A stretch of 64,000 bases of DNA from Mucilaginibacter sp. L294 (GCF_001636615.1 NZ_LGEK01000009.1:1-64000), one strand, 5' to 3'. Positions 1 through 9,142 are shown, counted from the stretch's first letter. A program made the numbers and translations. The notes: generated by a model not told the origin, from the letters alone.

Positions 1-19
1 AGATGTGTATAAGAGACAG
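1..19 (+). other. Sequencing adapter (Tn5/Nextera mosaic end)
   Basis: The first 19 bases are exactly the 19-bp Tn5 mosaic end used in Nextera libraries (AGATGTGTATAAGAGACAG). This is a library artefact left at the contig end, not genomic DNA. It truncates the outer-membrane protein gene that follows, so residues translated from these bases are not real. Confidence 0.97.
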
Positions 20-801
20 TAATAACACTGTTGGGTAACAAATGTGTATGAAATGGTAAAACCTGCAAACATGTAAAAATCACGTGGCCTGTAGTCGCCA
101 CGCTGGGTGCCCGCCTCCCCTATGTAAATTTTTGTTTTTTCGCCAGATCGGTCAGATAATGCCCTCGCGGTTGAGTTTGTAAACTTACTTTTATCAGCAT
201 AGTTGCGGCTTACATCATCCAGGTAATCGGTACGGGTAATACGATAGCCTACATCCGCGGCCAAAGTCCATTTACCGGAAATATTATATTTTATACCCGC
301 ACCAAAAGGCAAAACAAGGGTATACTTTGCATATTCGTTTGGTTGCCCCTCGGTGCGCAGGTACCTTAGCGATACCTGGTTACCATTTATCATTGCCCTT
401 GGCGCAAATGCGGTAATACCACCACCGGCATATATATAAGGTGTGTAAATATTTTTGCCCGCATCGGGTATATAACTCATAAAGTTAAACTCGGCCACCA
501 GGCTCAGTTCTTTTAACGGGGTAGTAAAGCTGAGGTTACGGTCACGAAACTGTTGATAATCTGATGTGCTATCGGCACCGCTTATTTGGCCAAAGGTGTA
601 GCTAAGCTTAGCGGCAATGTACCGGTTAAAGTTGCGCTTTACAAATAAGCCGGCAAAGCCCCCGCTGGGTTTTATGGGGTTGTTAATGTTCAGATCGCCT
701 ATGTAGCCTGCCATACCTGCGCCCCCTCCTATTTCCCAGGTTTGGGCTTGTACATTTAACGAAATGAACAGGATAAATAAAGCAGCAATGTATTTAGGCA
801 T
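20..801 (-). CDS. DUF6089-like outer-membrane beta-barrel protein, 3' end missing
   Basis: Reading the minus strand from the ATG at 801 gives about 260 codons with no stop before the contig edge. The product begins with a signal peptide (MPKYIAALFILFISLNVQAQ) and continues as a glycine- and aromatic-rich barrel: WEIGGGAGMAGYIGDLN near the N-terminus, YIYAGGGITAF in the middle and FYMFAGFTISYTF near the end. This pattern fits the DUF6089 family of Bacteroidota outer-membrane proteins. It starts 10 bp after nadK, so the two are probably cotranscribed. Only a few C-terminal residues should be missing. The function of the family is unknown; the barrel call is inference from pattern. Confidence 0.85.
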
Positions 802-811
802 CAAGGCAAAT

Positions 812-1687
812 TTAATAATTACGGGCGTCTAAACCCCATAATAGCTTTTTCCTTAACGTAGATAAGTAACTTTCATTATTAAGGCGTACCAGGTTGAGCC
901 GGAAACCGGCCTTGTAAACCTTAAACTGCATGGGTTTATCAACAATAACGGTGCGGCTATCGCATGATACGATGTAGTTATTGCCCCGGTAATCAATATC
1001 TAATGTTAAAGTACTGGTATCTGGCAACACAACAGGCCTTACATTTAAATTGTGTGGCGCAACCGGGGTAAGCGCAATACTGTTTGATTGCGGGAATATG
1101 ATAGGCCCGTTACAGCTTAACGAGTAAGCGGTTGAACCTGTAGGCGTAGATATAATGATACCATCGCCCCAGTACGAGTTCAGGAACTCGCCATCTAACG
1201 ATACATGCGTGGTTATCATGGCCGAGTCGTCGCGTTTGTGGATGGTCACATCGTTAAGCGCGAAATTATTATCACCAAAAATCTTTTGTTCTGACTCTAT
1301 CACCAGTAGCTCGCGGCTATCCAGCGTAAATTCCTTATTCACTACCGCGTGTATGGCGGCAGCTATATCGCTTTTGTTTATGCTGGCCAAAAAACCCAGC
1401 CTGCCAAAGTTAATACCGATAACCGGCACGCCCGAGTCGCGGATAACGGTTACCATATCCAGCAGGGTGCCATCGCCCCCAAGGGTTAAAAAAACATCAA
1501 CGTCTTTAGGGTCACTGCAGTTTAATAGTGTGCAGGCTGATGTATCAACATTCCCTTTTAAAAAATCATTTAAAATGGGGTGGATGCAAACTTCAACCTT
1601 ATGCTGCGCAAGGCTGTCAAACACCTGGCGGATGTAGGGGAACACCGATGGATCATTAAACTGCCTGCCGTAAACTGCTATTTTCAT
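812..1687 (-). CDS. nadK: NAD kinase
   Basis: A 291-residue cytoplasmic enzyme that phosphorylates NAD to NADP using ATP or polyphosphate. The diagnostic GGDGTLL motif is at about residues 71-77 and supplies the catalytic Asp. Further on are NDVTIHK and the GDGIIISTPTGSTAYSLS segment typical of the C-terminal NAD-binding domain. Length is normal for the family. The start is the only reasonable ATG (MKIAVYGRQF). The gene precedes the DUF6089 barrel gene by 10 bp on the same strand, a conserved Bacteroidota arrangement. Confidence 0.97.
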   Translation of the reverse strand: MKIAVYGRQFNDPSVFPYIRQVFDSLAQHKVEVCIHPILNDFLKGNVDTSACTLLNCSDPKDVDVFLTLGGDGTLLDMVTVIRDSGVPVIGINFGRLGFLASINKSDIAAAIHAVVNKEFTLDSRELLVIESEQKIFGDNNFALNDVTIHKRDDSAMITTHVSLDGEFLNSYWGDGIIISTPTGSTAYSLSCNGPIIFPQSNSIALTPVAPHNLNVRPVVLPDTSTLTLDIDYRGNNYIVSCDSRTVIVDKPMQFKVYKAGFRLNLVRLNNESYLSTLRKKLLWGLDARNY

Positions 1688-1865
1688 ATATATTTACTAC
1701 GAATATCGAACTTTAAAATAAAGTACAGCAGTATAGTTTCAAATAATACTACTGTTTATAACATATACACCTTACCAAGCCGCAAAAAATACCCAAATGT
1801 GGGTATTTCATTAATGATTTGTTTTGTATTTATTTAGGCAAAATTCAAGTAACAACAAGCAAGCA

Positions 1866-2336
1866 ATGAAAAAAATCAAACATCTTTTGGTACTATTATT
1901 CCTGTTGCTCTCTACAGCCACAGGGTATGCGCAAAACGATCAGGATTATATAGTAGAAAAGCCAACTGTAACAATAGAGCATCTATATAAAAACATAACC
2001 TGCTCTAATCAAAAAAAGTTTCTTGAAGAACAAGGTTTTAAATATGATCGCATGCTTAAAGTAGAGCAGACCAACGCTTACATTTATAGTTTAGAGGATG
2101 ATAATGATGTTAGCATTTTCTTGTACTGTTATAAGAGCGAAGCATTACACATGAGTTTTAACATGGCCGAAGATGTATTTACTGAAGCAAAAAACACAAC
2201 AATTAAAGACAGGGAATTTAAAAAGATAAAGCAAACAAGTGAAGACACCATTTTTACAAAAGGAGCATACGCTTATATTTTCAGCAACAAGAGTCACAGC
2301 ATAGGTATCCGGGTAAAAACACGAGATGATAACTAA
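1866..2336 (+). CDS. Hypothetical secreted protein
   Basis: 156 residues when started at the ATG at 1866, which places a good signal peptide at the N-terminus (MKKIKHLLVLLFLLLSTATG, cleavage probably after YAQ). An ATG-less upstream extension to 1824 would bury that signal and is rejected. The mature part is polar and charged with no motif I recognise. It lies alone on the plus strand between the minus-strand nadK and CBS genes, and its stop is followed by a strong terminator. It was probably inserted into a nadK/CBS neighbourhood. Secretion is supported; function is unknown. Confidence 0.7.
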   Translation: MKKIKHLLVLLFLLLSTATGYAQNDQDYIVEKPTVTIEHLYKNITCSNQKKFLEEQGFKYDRMLKVEQTNAYIYSLEDDNDVSIFLYCYKSEALHMSFNMAEDVFTEAKNTTIKDREFKKIKQTSEDTIFTKGAYAYIFSNKSHSIGIRVKTRDDN

Positions 2337-2359
2337 GCTTAAACAACTGCTAAAACATA

Positions 2360-2398
2360 AAAAAACGCTAACCTATAAAATGGGTTAGCGTTTTTTTA
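2360..2398. terminator. Bidirectional intrinsic terminator
   Basis: The stem AAACGCTAACC / GGGTTAGCGTTT has a short loop, with A-run on the left and T-run on the right. It sits between the convergent genes ending at 2336 (+) and 2418 (-), and can serve both. Confidence 0.9.
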
Positions 2399-2417
2399 TT
2401 GATTAATTATTTAAGTT

Positions 2418-3080
2418 TTACAAGTTCAGGTAATTCATGAATGAATCGAACCTGTCCATCGAATTATCGTTATGGTCGGTAAAGTTAAAGGTGGCCTTAA
2501 CATCGTAGTTATAACGCTGGAATGTGGCCAGGATATTAGAGATATCCTGCTTGTTCACCTTTAGGGTAACCTCCATACGGGTACTATCCGGGAAAGTACG
2601 CGTATATGAGCTCAGGATCTGTGCGTTATCAGACTCTACCACCTGCGACATATGCGCCAGTGAATTATTCTTATTATCAACCTCAAGCACAATAATACCG
2701 CCCGGCTCTGATACCGAAGTAAGCTTGGCGAAGTACTCGTTCATGCTATTGATGGATATTAAGCCCAGGTAATCTTTTTTGATGTTGAGCACAGGAACCA
2801 CGGTTAGCTGGCGCTCATAAAACAAGCGGATAACATCGTAAATATGCTGCTCTTCCAGCACGTATGGGTTAACCAGCGAAAGCGCTATGGCACCAATGGG
2901 CGAATTATAATCGGGCTCCTCTATCAGGTCGTCCTCGCTTACCAGGCCCAAAAATTGTTCTTCGTTTACAATTGGCAGGTGGCTTACCCGAAACTCCGCC
3001 ATACGGTCAAACACCTTCTGTATACTATCAGAGGTATGTACCGGCGGTATCGCGTTAGCTATCAACTCAACTGCAAGCAT
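2418..3080 (-). CDS. CBS-domain protein
   Basis: A 220-residue protein with two tandem CBS domains in the N-terminal 125 residues (HTSDSIQKVFDRMAEFRVSHLPIV, then YDVIRLFYERQLTVVPVLN in the second). These domains usually bind adenosyl ligands as a sensor. The C-terminal part (SEPGGIIVLEVDNKNNSLAH onward) resembles an ACT-like beta-alpha fold. In Bacteroidota a CBS protein of this type sits near nadK and pdxJ. It starts 2 bp after the alpha/beta hydrolase gene stops, so the two form an operon. The ligand and partner cannot be told from sequence. Confidence 0.88.
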   Translation of the reverse strand: MLAVELIANAIPPVHTSDSIQKVFDRMAEFRVSHLPIVNEEQFLGLVSEDDLIEEPDYNSPIGAIALSLVNPYVLEEQHIYDVIRLFYERQLTVVPVLNIKKDYLGLISINSMNEYFAKLTSVSEPGGIIVLEVDNKNNSLAHMSQVVESDNAQILSSYTRTFPDSTRMEVTLKVNKQDISNILATFQRYNYDVKATFNFTDHNDNSMDRFDSFMNYLNL

Positions 3081-3082
3081 AT

Positions 3083-3844
3083 CTATTTTTTTATTTTATC
3101 TAAAAACAGTTTCAGGTACTCATTAAATTCTGCGGGCCGCTCCATCATAGGCGCGTGGCCGCATTTGTCTATCCAATGCAGTTCGGCGTTGGGCAACATT
3201 TCGTTAAACTCAACGGCAACCTCTGGCGGAGTAATTTTATCATCCCTACCCCATATCAAACAAACCGGCATGGTAATTTTGCGCAACTCCTTACTCATGT
3301 TATGGCGAATGGCCGATTTTGCCATAGCCAATATACGGATAACTTTGTGCCTGTCGTTTATCATTACAAAAACATCATTCACCAGTTCATCGGTAGCAAT
3401 TGCAGGGTCGTAAAAAGTATATTGTACTTTTTCTCTTACAAAATCTATACTCTCCCTTTTTGGGAATGATCCGCCAAAGGCATTTTCATACAAACCCGAA
3501 CTGCCTGTTAAAACCAAAGCCTTAACATAACCCGGATGCGCCAATACATATATTAAACCAACATGCCCGCCTAACGAATTACCCAGCAAAATAACGTTGC
3601 TTAGCTTTTTAAATTTTATGAACTTGTGTATAAACTTTGATAACGCCCTTACACCGGTAGTTAACAAAGGCATGTCGTAAATAGGCAATATAGGTAATAT
3701 AACACGGTAATGGGGGCTAAACTCATTAACAACATCCTCCCAGTTGCTTAACGCGCCCATTAAACCATGCAGAAGTAACAGCGTTTCACCTTCACCCGCT
3801 TCGATGTAACTAAAACCTTTTTCTTCTTTAAGCACGTGATCCAT
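3083..3844 (-). CDS. Alpha/beta-fold hydrolase
   Basis: 253 residues with the alpha/beta hydrolase layout: the oxyanion segment LLLHGLMGALSNW near residue 25, the nucleophile elbow GNSLGGH near residue 88 (catalytic Ser), a late acid in WGRDDKITPP, and the catalytic His in KCGHAPMMERP. A lid-like insertion follows the elbow. Substrate is unknown; carboxylesterases and lyases of small esters look alike. The CBS gene follows 2 bp downstream. No signal peptide is visible, so it is probably cytoplasmic. Confidence 0.9.
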   Translation of the reverse strand: MDHVLKEEKGFSYIEAGEGETLLLLHGLMGALSNWEDVVNEFSPHYRVILPILPIYDMPLLTTGVRALSKFIHKFIKFKKLSNVILLGNSLGGHVGLIYVLAHPGYVKALVLTGSSGLYENAFGGSFPKRESIDFVREKVQYTFYDPAIATDELVNDVFVMINDRHKVIRILAMAKSAIRHNMSKELRKITMPVCLIWGRDDKITPPEVAVEFNEMLPNAELHWIDKCGHAPMMERPAEFNEYLKLFLDKIKK

Positions 3845-3974
3845 AGCAGAACTTATATAAATATTGGTTAGCGTAAATATATCAGACCAAATTCAATTTC
3901 AGTCTAAAATGTTGTAAAATTATAATTATAAAAATAGTTAGCGCGGTTTTATCTCAACAATTATTACGGCGCAA

Positions 3975-4424
3975 TTAGCCTAACAGTTGTTTTACCACCT
4001 CAGAAACTGTTTTACCATCGGCGCGGCCGGCAAGCTCTTTATTGGCCACGCCCATTACTCTGCCCATATCTTTAACTGATGTAACACCAAGCCTTTCAAT
4101 CACCTCTTGTATAAAGCCCTCAATTTCAAAGCGGGTCATTTGTTGTGGCAGGTATGGTTCTATTACATACATCTCGGCCATTTCAATATCATACAGGTCT
4201 TGGCGGCCTTGTGTTTGGTAGATGTCTGCAGATTCTTTACGCTGTTTGATCAACCTTTGCAACACCTTTATTTCGGCATCCTGTGTTAATTCTTCGGCAG
4301 CGCCTTTTTCTGTTTTAGCCAGTAGCAAAGCCGATTTTATAGCACGAAGCCCCCTAAGCCTGTCGGCTTGTTTGCTTAACATGGCTTGTTTTATATCCTG
4401 GTCTATTTGGGTTAATAATGACAT
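3975..4424 (-). CDS. GatB/YqeY domain protein
   Basis: 149 residues from the ATG at 4424 (MSLLTQIDQDIKQAML). A longer reading from 4490 adds 22 residues encoded by a local CATCTGCA repeat and is not credible. The family marks are present: LRGLRAIKSALLLAKTEK near residue 20, LIKQRKESADIY in the middle and GRVMGVANKELAGRADGK at the C-terminus. YqeY proteins share the tRNA-binding tail domain of the GatB amidotransferase subunit and are suspected tRNA- or aminoacyl-tRNA-related factors; their exact role is not settled. Confidence 0.93.
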   Translation of the reverse strand: MSLLTQIDQDIKQAMLSKQADRLRGLRAIKSALLLAKTEKGAAEELTQDAEIKVLQRLIKQRKESADIYQTQGRQDLYDIEMAEMYVIEPYLPQQMTRFEIEGFIQEVIERLGVTSVKDMGRVMGVANKELAGRADGKTVSEVVKQLLG

Positions 4425-4465
4425 TCTATTTGTGATTTTAGATTTTATTTCAATTTTAGATTTCT

Positions 4466-4502
4466 CATCTGCACATCTGCATACTTGCACATCTGCACAT
4501 CT
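4466..4502. repeat. Short CATCTGCA-type direct repeat
   Basis: Four imperfect copies of CATCTGCA/CACATCTGCA lie in the gap between two minus-strand genes and reach the stop codon of the SDR gene. It looks like slippage-prone simple sequence and would vary in copy number between strains. Confidence 0.7.
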
Positions 4503-5259
4503 ATTTTCTTACAATATTAGTAGCTGTTGCCTGTGCGGTTGGCATAATAATCAGGTCGCTAATGTTTACATGCGCCGGGCGCGATGCTACAAACCAAATG
4601 GTTTCGGCAACATCATCAGCTACCAGCGGCTCAAAGCCTTCGTATACTTTTTTGGCGCGGTCCTTATCGCCCTTAAAGCGCACTTCCGAGAACTCAGTTT
4701 CTACAGCGCCGGGGTGTATGGCCGTTACGCGTATACCATGCTGTACCAGGTCCATCCGCATCCCTTTATTTAAGGCATCAACCGCATGCTTGGTAGCGCA
4801 ATATACATTCCCGTTAGGGTAAACCTCTTTTCCCGCTATCGATCCTAAGTTAATAATATGCCCGTGACCGTTGCTTATCATCCAGTTTGATACCACGCGG
4901 CTTACATAAAGCAAGCCTTTTATATTGGTATCTATCATGGTTTCCCAATCGTCGTAATTACCGTTCTGAATCGGGTCCAGTCCCTGGCTAAGGCCGGCGT
5001 TGTTTACCAGCACGTTAACCTTTTTCCATTTGGCGGGCAGGCCTTCCAGGTTTTGAATAACCTGCTCACGGTTGCGTACATCAAATGATGATACGGCTAC
5101 CTCAACGTTATATTTTTTATTAAGCTTTTGCGCCAGGGCCTCCAGCCTGTCCATACGGCGGCCGGTAAGTATAAGGTCATATCCCTCGCGTGCAAATGTG
5201 TGGGCACAGGCCTCGCCTATCCCTGCGGTGGCGCCTGTTATTAATGCGATCTTTGCCAT
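4501..5259 (-). CDS. SDR-family oxidoreductase (YdfG-like)
   Basis: 252 residues from the ATG at 5259 (MAKIALITGATAGIGEAC), which puts the Rossmann TGxxxGIG motif at the usual N-terminal place; a longer start at 5280 adds only seven residues. It has the NAG motif (LVNNAGL), the structural IINLGSIAG serine and the catalytic YCATKHAV (YxxxK). Length and the LHPG-like HPGAVETEF motif fit classical short-chain dehydrogenases of the YdfG/serine 3-dehydrogenase type, which use NADP. The true substrate is unknown. The stop codon overlaps a short repeat. Confidence 0.93.
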   Translation of the reverse strand: MAKIALITGATAGIGEACAHTFAREGYDLILTGRRMDRLEALAQKLNKKYNVEVAVSSFDVRNREQVIQNLEGLPAKWKKVNVLVNNAGLSQGLDPIQNGNYDDWETMIDTNIKGLLYVSRVVSNWMISNGHGHIINLGSIAGKEVYPNGNVYCATKHAVDALNKGMRMDLVQHGIRVTAIHPGAVETEFSEVRFKGDKDRAKKVYEGFEPLVADDVAETIWFVASRPAHVNISDLIIMPTAQATATNIVRK

Positions 5260-5470
5260 AGATAAGTTAACTATCGGCAACGAAATTATGTTTTTATGTC
5301 GACTTTATTTGTCTTTTTACGGTAAGGATAGTTTTTGATGGATGATGAGCAGCATGGTACTAATTCTATTTATGTTATTCGTGTGATATAAACATTAAAA
5401 ATATCTTCGAGATTTGATGTATCAGCAAGACACTTTATCATTGTTGAATAACAAAAACATCACACTATAT

Positions 5471-6502
5471 ATGGAATACAGACAATTAGGCGGCTCGGGT
5501 TTACACGTGCCGGTACTTAGTTTCGGTACCGCCACTTTTGGCGGCAAAGGCGATTTTTTTAAAGCATGGGGCGATACCCAACTCGATGATGCTAAAAAGT
5601 TGGTGCGTTTATGCCTCGACGCAGGTGTAAACCTGTTTGATACCGCTAACGTTTACTCGCGCGGGGCTTCTGAAGAAATTTTGGGCCAGGCACTTGAAGG
5701 CTTACGCTCACAGGTTTTGATATCAACCAAAACCACTTTCAGGATGGGCGACGGACCGAATGATTACGGTTCATCAAGATTCAACATCGTACGGTCGGCA
5801 GAGGATAGCCTTCGCCGCTTAAACACCGATTATATCGACATTTACCACATGCATGGCTTTGACGGCGTTACACCCGTTGAAGAAACCCTGCGCGCGCTTG
5901 ATGATCTGATAACAAGCGGAAAAGTGCGATACATTGCATGCTCAAACTTTTCGGGCTGGCACTTAATGAAATCGCTCTCCATATCCGAAAGATATGGCTG
6001 GGCCAAATATATAGCCCACCAGGCATACTACTCGTTATTAGACCGGGAATTTGAATGGGAACTGATGCCTGCCGGGATAGACCAAAACGTTGGCACTATT
6101 GTTTGGAGCCCGCTTGCATCTGGCCAGTTAGGTGGCAAGTATCGCCGCGGCCAGCCTATCCCGCAGGATAACCGCCGCAGCCAGGGTGGCAGCCACGGCC
6201 CGGATACTGATCTGGAACGCCTTTACACCATTGTAGATGCATTGGATGAGGTAGCTGAAGAAACCGGCAGGTCTGTAGCGCAGGTATCTATTAACTGGTT
6301 ACTACAGCGCCCAACAATTGCTAATATTATTATTGGTGCCCGTAACGAGGAACAACTAAAACAAAACCTTGATGCCGTTGGCTGGAACTTAACTACCGAT
6401 CAGGTTAAAAAGCTTGACGCCGCCAGCGACCGCGACCCTATATATCCCTACTGGCACCAACGCCAGGATACAAAGTTGAACCCGCTACCAAAGTTTTATT
6501 AA
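5471..6502 (+). CDS. Aldo/keto reductase
   Basis: 343 residues from the ATG at 5471 (MEYRQLGGSGLHVPVLSFGT), the canonical start of this family; in-frame upstream codons are not needed. The AKR signature is present: LFDTANVYSRGASEEILGQAL with catalytic Asp and Tyr, the Lys in LISTKT, and the His in DIYHMHGFD. The C-terminal NADPH-binding segment IIIGARNEEQLKQNLDAVGW is intact. The sequence is closest in style to the YajO/Kv-beta-like group. A terminator starts at its stop codon, so the gene is monocistronic. Confidence 0.94.
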   Translation: MEYRQLGGSGLHVPVLSFGTATFGGKGDFFKAWGDTQLDDAKKLVRLCLDAGVNLFDTANVYSRGASEEILGQALEGLRSQVLISTKTTFRMGDGPNDYGSSRFNIVRSAEDSLRRLNTDYIDIYHMHGFDGVTPVEETLRALDDLITSGKVRYIACSNFSGWHLMKSLSISERYGWAKYIAHQAYYSLLDREFEWELMPAGIDQNVGTIVWSPLASGQLGGKYRRGQPIPQDNRRSQGGSHGPDTDLERLYTIVDALDEVAEETGRSVAQVSINWLLQRPTIANIIIGARNEEQLKQNLDAVGWNLTTDQVKKLDAASDRDPIYPYWHQRQDTKLNPLPKFY

Positions 6503-6538
6503 TAATAAAGGCCCCGATAAATCGGGGCCTTTATTATT
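6501..6538. terminator. Intrinsic terminator after aldo/keto reductase
   Basis: Near-perfect palindrome: AATAATAAAGGCCCCGAT, a two-base loop, and ATCGGGGCCTTTATTATT. It can work on both strands. Confidence 0.92.
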
Positions 6539-6553
6539 TCACTTCCCCCCGCG

Positions 6554-6646
6554 CGTCATTGCGAGCGATAGCGTGGCAATCTTCGATAGACGAGTCGGCG
6601 ACAAGCATGTCGAAGATTGCCACGTCGCTACGCTTCTCGCAATTAC
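6554..6646. repeat. REP-like palindromic intergenic element (CGTCATTGCGAG family)
   Basis: Left arm 6554-6586 begins CGTCATTGCGAG and ends GGCAATCTTCGA. Right arm 6610-6646 is its imperfect reverse complement (TCGAAGATTGCCACG to CTCGCAATTAC). This CGTCATTGCGAG motif is, from general knowledge, a dispersed repeat in many Bacteroidota genomes. It fills the gap between convergent genes. Confidence 0.85.
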
Positions 6647-6662
6647 TCACGGGGTTAATTGC

Positions 6663-7367
6663 CTAAAGTTGCTTTATCCTGATATTCCTATAATAAGCTT
6701 TGTGCCCATGATCCTGCAGGGCGATATGGCCTATTTTTGATAGGCCGTATTCCGGGTGGTCTTTCCACTTGCCCTCGGCTTTTTTCTTTTTCCAGTCGGC
6801 ATCCCAGGCGGTAAACTCCAGTATTTTTTTGCCGTTTAGCCAATGCTCTACGTGGCCATTGTTAAACACAATACGGCTGGTATTCCACTGGCCTACGGGC
6901 ATCACTTTTTTTAGGTTGTTAGGGATATGCATGGCATAATCGGCACCGGTTTTCTGCCATTCTTCCAGCTTATCGGGTACCCAGCCAATATCATCTATGA
7001 TCTGGTACTCGGGGCCCGTAAGGTACGATGCTTCATACTTCGGTTCTTCAACCACATGGTATAAAACGCCGCTATTACTCCCCTTATCTATCTTCCATTC
7101 CCAGGCCAGTTCAAAATTGCTGAATTGCTTATCGGTAACGATATCGCCGCCTGTATCGGTACCTTTAACAGTACCCAGGCAAACCAGCGCGCCGTTTTCA
7201 ATTTCCCAGTTCTTTACTTCGCCCTTTTTGTTGTAGCCGTGCCAGCCCTTCAGGTTTTTACCATTGAATAGGCTTACCCAGGCAGTTTTTTTGGCCTGCG
7301 CGAAGCTTTGCGAACCTGCAAACGTCATGGCCGCCGCAAGGGTTAGTATTTTAAAGTTTTTGTTCAT
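6663..7367 (-). CDS. DUF1080 (3-keto-disaccharide hydrolase-like) secreted protein
   Basis: 234 residues with a signal peptide (MNKNFKILTLAAAMTFAGSQ, cleaved near SFAQA). The mature protein is one DUF1080 domain: WVSLFNGKNLKGWHGY at the start, FELAWEWKIDKGSNSGVLYH in the middle and GHIALQDHGHKAYYRNIRIK at the end. This concanavalin-like fold is found in periplasmic sugar-cleaving proteins, including 3-keto-glycoside hydrolases. The neighbouring Gfo/Idh/MocA oxidoreductase could make or use 3-keto sugars, so a shared pathway is plausible but not proven. A hairpin repeat lies in its 5' region. Confidence 0.92.
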   Translation of the reverse strand: MNKNFKILTLAAAMTFAGSQSFAQAKKTAWVSLFNGKNLKGWHGYNKKGEVKNWEIENGALVCLGTVKGTDTGGDIVTDKQFSNFELAWEWKIDKGSNSGVLYHVVEEPKYEASYLTGPEYQIIDDIGWVPDKLEEWQKTGADYAMHIPNNLKKVMPVGQWNTSRIVFNNGHVEHWLNGKKILEFTAWDADWKKKKAEGKWKDHPEYGLSKIGHIALQDHGHKAYYRNIRIKQL

Positions 7368-7381
7368 GCTGATAGGATTAA

Positions 7382-7411
7382 CCGCAGGGTCCTCTGCGAG
7401 AGACCCTGCGG
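7382..7411. repeat. Perfect 10-bp inverted repeat in the DUF1080 leader
   Basis: CCGCAGGGTC and GACCCTGCGG are separated by a 10-base loop, just upstream of the DUF1080 start. There is no T-run, so it is a repeat or leader hairpin rather than a terminator. Confidence 0.8.
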
Positions 7412-7582
7412 GAACAATAAATTACTGATAATTAAATATTTACAAATACCAAAAAGTCGATATAGCTGATTATAAGTTAGATACCAGCGTTCACGGGTAC
7501 AAATGGCAGTGAACGTGAACACTTTGCAGTTACTAAGGCCGTTTGAGGGCGTTTAAAGTCGTTTTAATACGTTTTAGGTTGC

Positions 7583-8950
7583 TTATTTCGTAACCTGCTT
7601 CATTTTTTCAGGGTCCCAAAACATCGGGCTATTTTTATAGTAACTATCGTTACACAAAAGTGCCGGTGCTGCCGCGCGGTATCCGAAGATAGCATCCTCG
7701 GTTATTTTACCGTTGTTGCGAATGGCGGTTATCCAGTTGTTCATGTGATCGTACGGGCCACCCAGGTAACCCTTTTCGGCGTTATAGGTGATCTCATCGG
7801 GTGGCAAAATATGCTTACGGCCCGAATCTGTTTGCCCGGCTTTACGCAGTTTTTCGATATAAAAAGGATCGTCGGACTGGATCACTTTATTGCGTTTCAG
7901 CGTAACGCTATCCCACGTAATATCCATTGAGCCTTCGCTGCCTACCAGTTTAAGATAGGTAGTGCCGCTTGTGCCATCTACAAAGTTGCAGCGAAGCGAC
8001 AGGTTGAACGCCGGGTGTGCTACGGTTTTGCCATAATCAAACGTACCTAACAAAACATCAGGCACTTCGCGCCCATCATTCCAATAACGCAAACCACCCG
8101 ATGCATAAATTTTATTTGGCCCCATTGAGCCGGTAATGAAGTGCAGGCTGCTAAACAGGTGGACGAACAAATCGCCCGCCATGCCGGTGCCGTAATCGGT
8201 ATAATTTCTCCAGCGGAAAAATCTTTTTGAATCGTACGGGCGCTTTTGGGTATTGGCTACATAAGTTTCCCAATCAACCGTTTGTGCCGATGCATCCTCA
8301 GGTATTGGGTACTGCCAAACCTCAACCGGTGCGCGGCGCGCCCAAAAACCTTCGGCGTAATTTAGTTCGCCAATGGCCCCGCTTTTTAGCAATTCGTGCG
8401 CTTTTTCGTTCCCTAATGATGACACGCCCTGGCTCCCTACCTGGAAAATTTTCCCGGTTTCCTGTTGTGCTTTTATTACCGCGGGGCCTTCGGCAACCGA
8501 ATGCACCATTGGTTTTTCGCAATACACGTGTTTGCCTGCGTGCATGGCATCAACAGAAATTTGCTGGTGCCAATGGTCGGGCGTAGCAATAATTACCGCG
8601 TCAATATCTTTGCGGTTCAGTATCTCTTTATAAATTTTGGTAGTAAAAATATCGGCGCCCCAGCGTGTTTTGGCATCTTTTAAGCGGCCGTCGTACAAAT
8701 CGCACACCGCAACGAGTTTTACGCCCGGCACCTGCAGGGCAACAATAGCATCCTGCGTACCCATACCGCCGGCGCCTATCAGTGCTATGTTCACCTGATC
8801 ATTAGGGCCGTACTGGTTATACTTTTGTTTTAAGTAATGAAAGCTGTGTTTATCTGCTGCAATTAAACTTGTGCCCGCCGTTACAGCTGCAGCGGTTGTG
8901 GCCAGTTTTTTTAAAAAGCCCCTACGGGATGCTTCCGAATTTTCTTTCAT
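7583..8950 (-). CDS. Tat-exported Gfo/Idh/MocA-family oxidoreductase
   Basis: 455 residues. The N-terminus carries a twin-arginine signal (SRRGFLKKLATTAAAVTAGT), so the folded enzyme with its cofactor is exported. A Rossmann nucleotide site follows (NIALIGAGGMGTQDA), then the family EKP motif (GKHVYCEKPMVHS) and DHWHQ. The C-terminal half is the usual alpha/beta substrate domain (TDYGTGMAGDLFVHLFSSLH). Such periplasmic NAD(P)-dependent enzymes oxidise or epimerise sugars and often sit beside DUF1080 proteins, as here. Substrate is unknown. Confidence 0.93.
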   Translation of the reverse strand: MKENSEASRRGFLKKLATTAAAVTAGTSLIAADKHSFHYLKQKYNQYGPNDQVNIALIGAGGMGTQDAIVALQVPGVKLVAVCDLYDGRLKDAKTRWGADIFTTKIYKEILNRKDIDAVIIATPDHWHQQISVDAMHAGKHVYCEKPMVHSVAEGPAVIKAQQETGKIFQVGSQGVSSLGNEKAHELLKSGAIGELNYAEGFWARRAPVEVWQYPIPEDASAQTVDWETYVANTQKRPYDSKRFFRWRNYTDYGTGMAGDLFVHLFSSLHFITGSMGPNKIYASGGLRYWNDGREVPDVLLGTFDYGKTVAHPAFNLSLRCNFVDGTSGTTYLKLVGSEGSMDITWDSVTLKRNKVIQSDDPFYIEKLRKAGQTDSGRKHILPPDEITYNAEKGYLGGPYDHMNNWITAIRNNGKITEDAIFGYRAAAPALLCNDSYYKNSPMFWDPEKMKQVTK

Positions 8951-9056
8951 AATTGATGCGTTAAGGTATCCTATAAATATGGTTATAAATTAGGTAAACA
9001 GGCAAGGCTGCCCGAAAAGTGAAGATATACTTTTTATGTAATAATTGGAAGGGATT

Positions 9057-9132
9057 TGGACAATAGTCGATAGACCATTGTCCATGGTAATGTAATTTCT
9101 CTATGGACTGTCGACTATGGACTATGGACTAC
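9057..9132. repeat. Palindromic repeat with TGGACTA tandem units
   Basis: TGGACAAT at 9057-9064 pairs with ATTGTCCA at 9077-9084, and 9103-9132 holds tandem copies of TATGGAC that partly complement the left part. It lies just upstream of ubiE and looks like a dispersed intergenic element. Confidence 0.7.
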
Positions 9133-9142
9133 CAAAAAAACT

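Noticed and set aside
1155-1637. 160-residue plus-strand frame inside nadK
   Set aside because: It is the antisense shadow of a well-supported NAD kinase gene.
8227-8586. 119-residue plus-strand frame within the Gfo/Idh/MocA gene
   Set aside because: It is an antisense shadow of a gene with clear Tat signal and Rossmann motifs.
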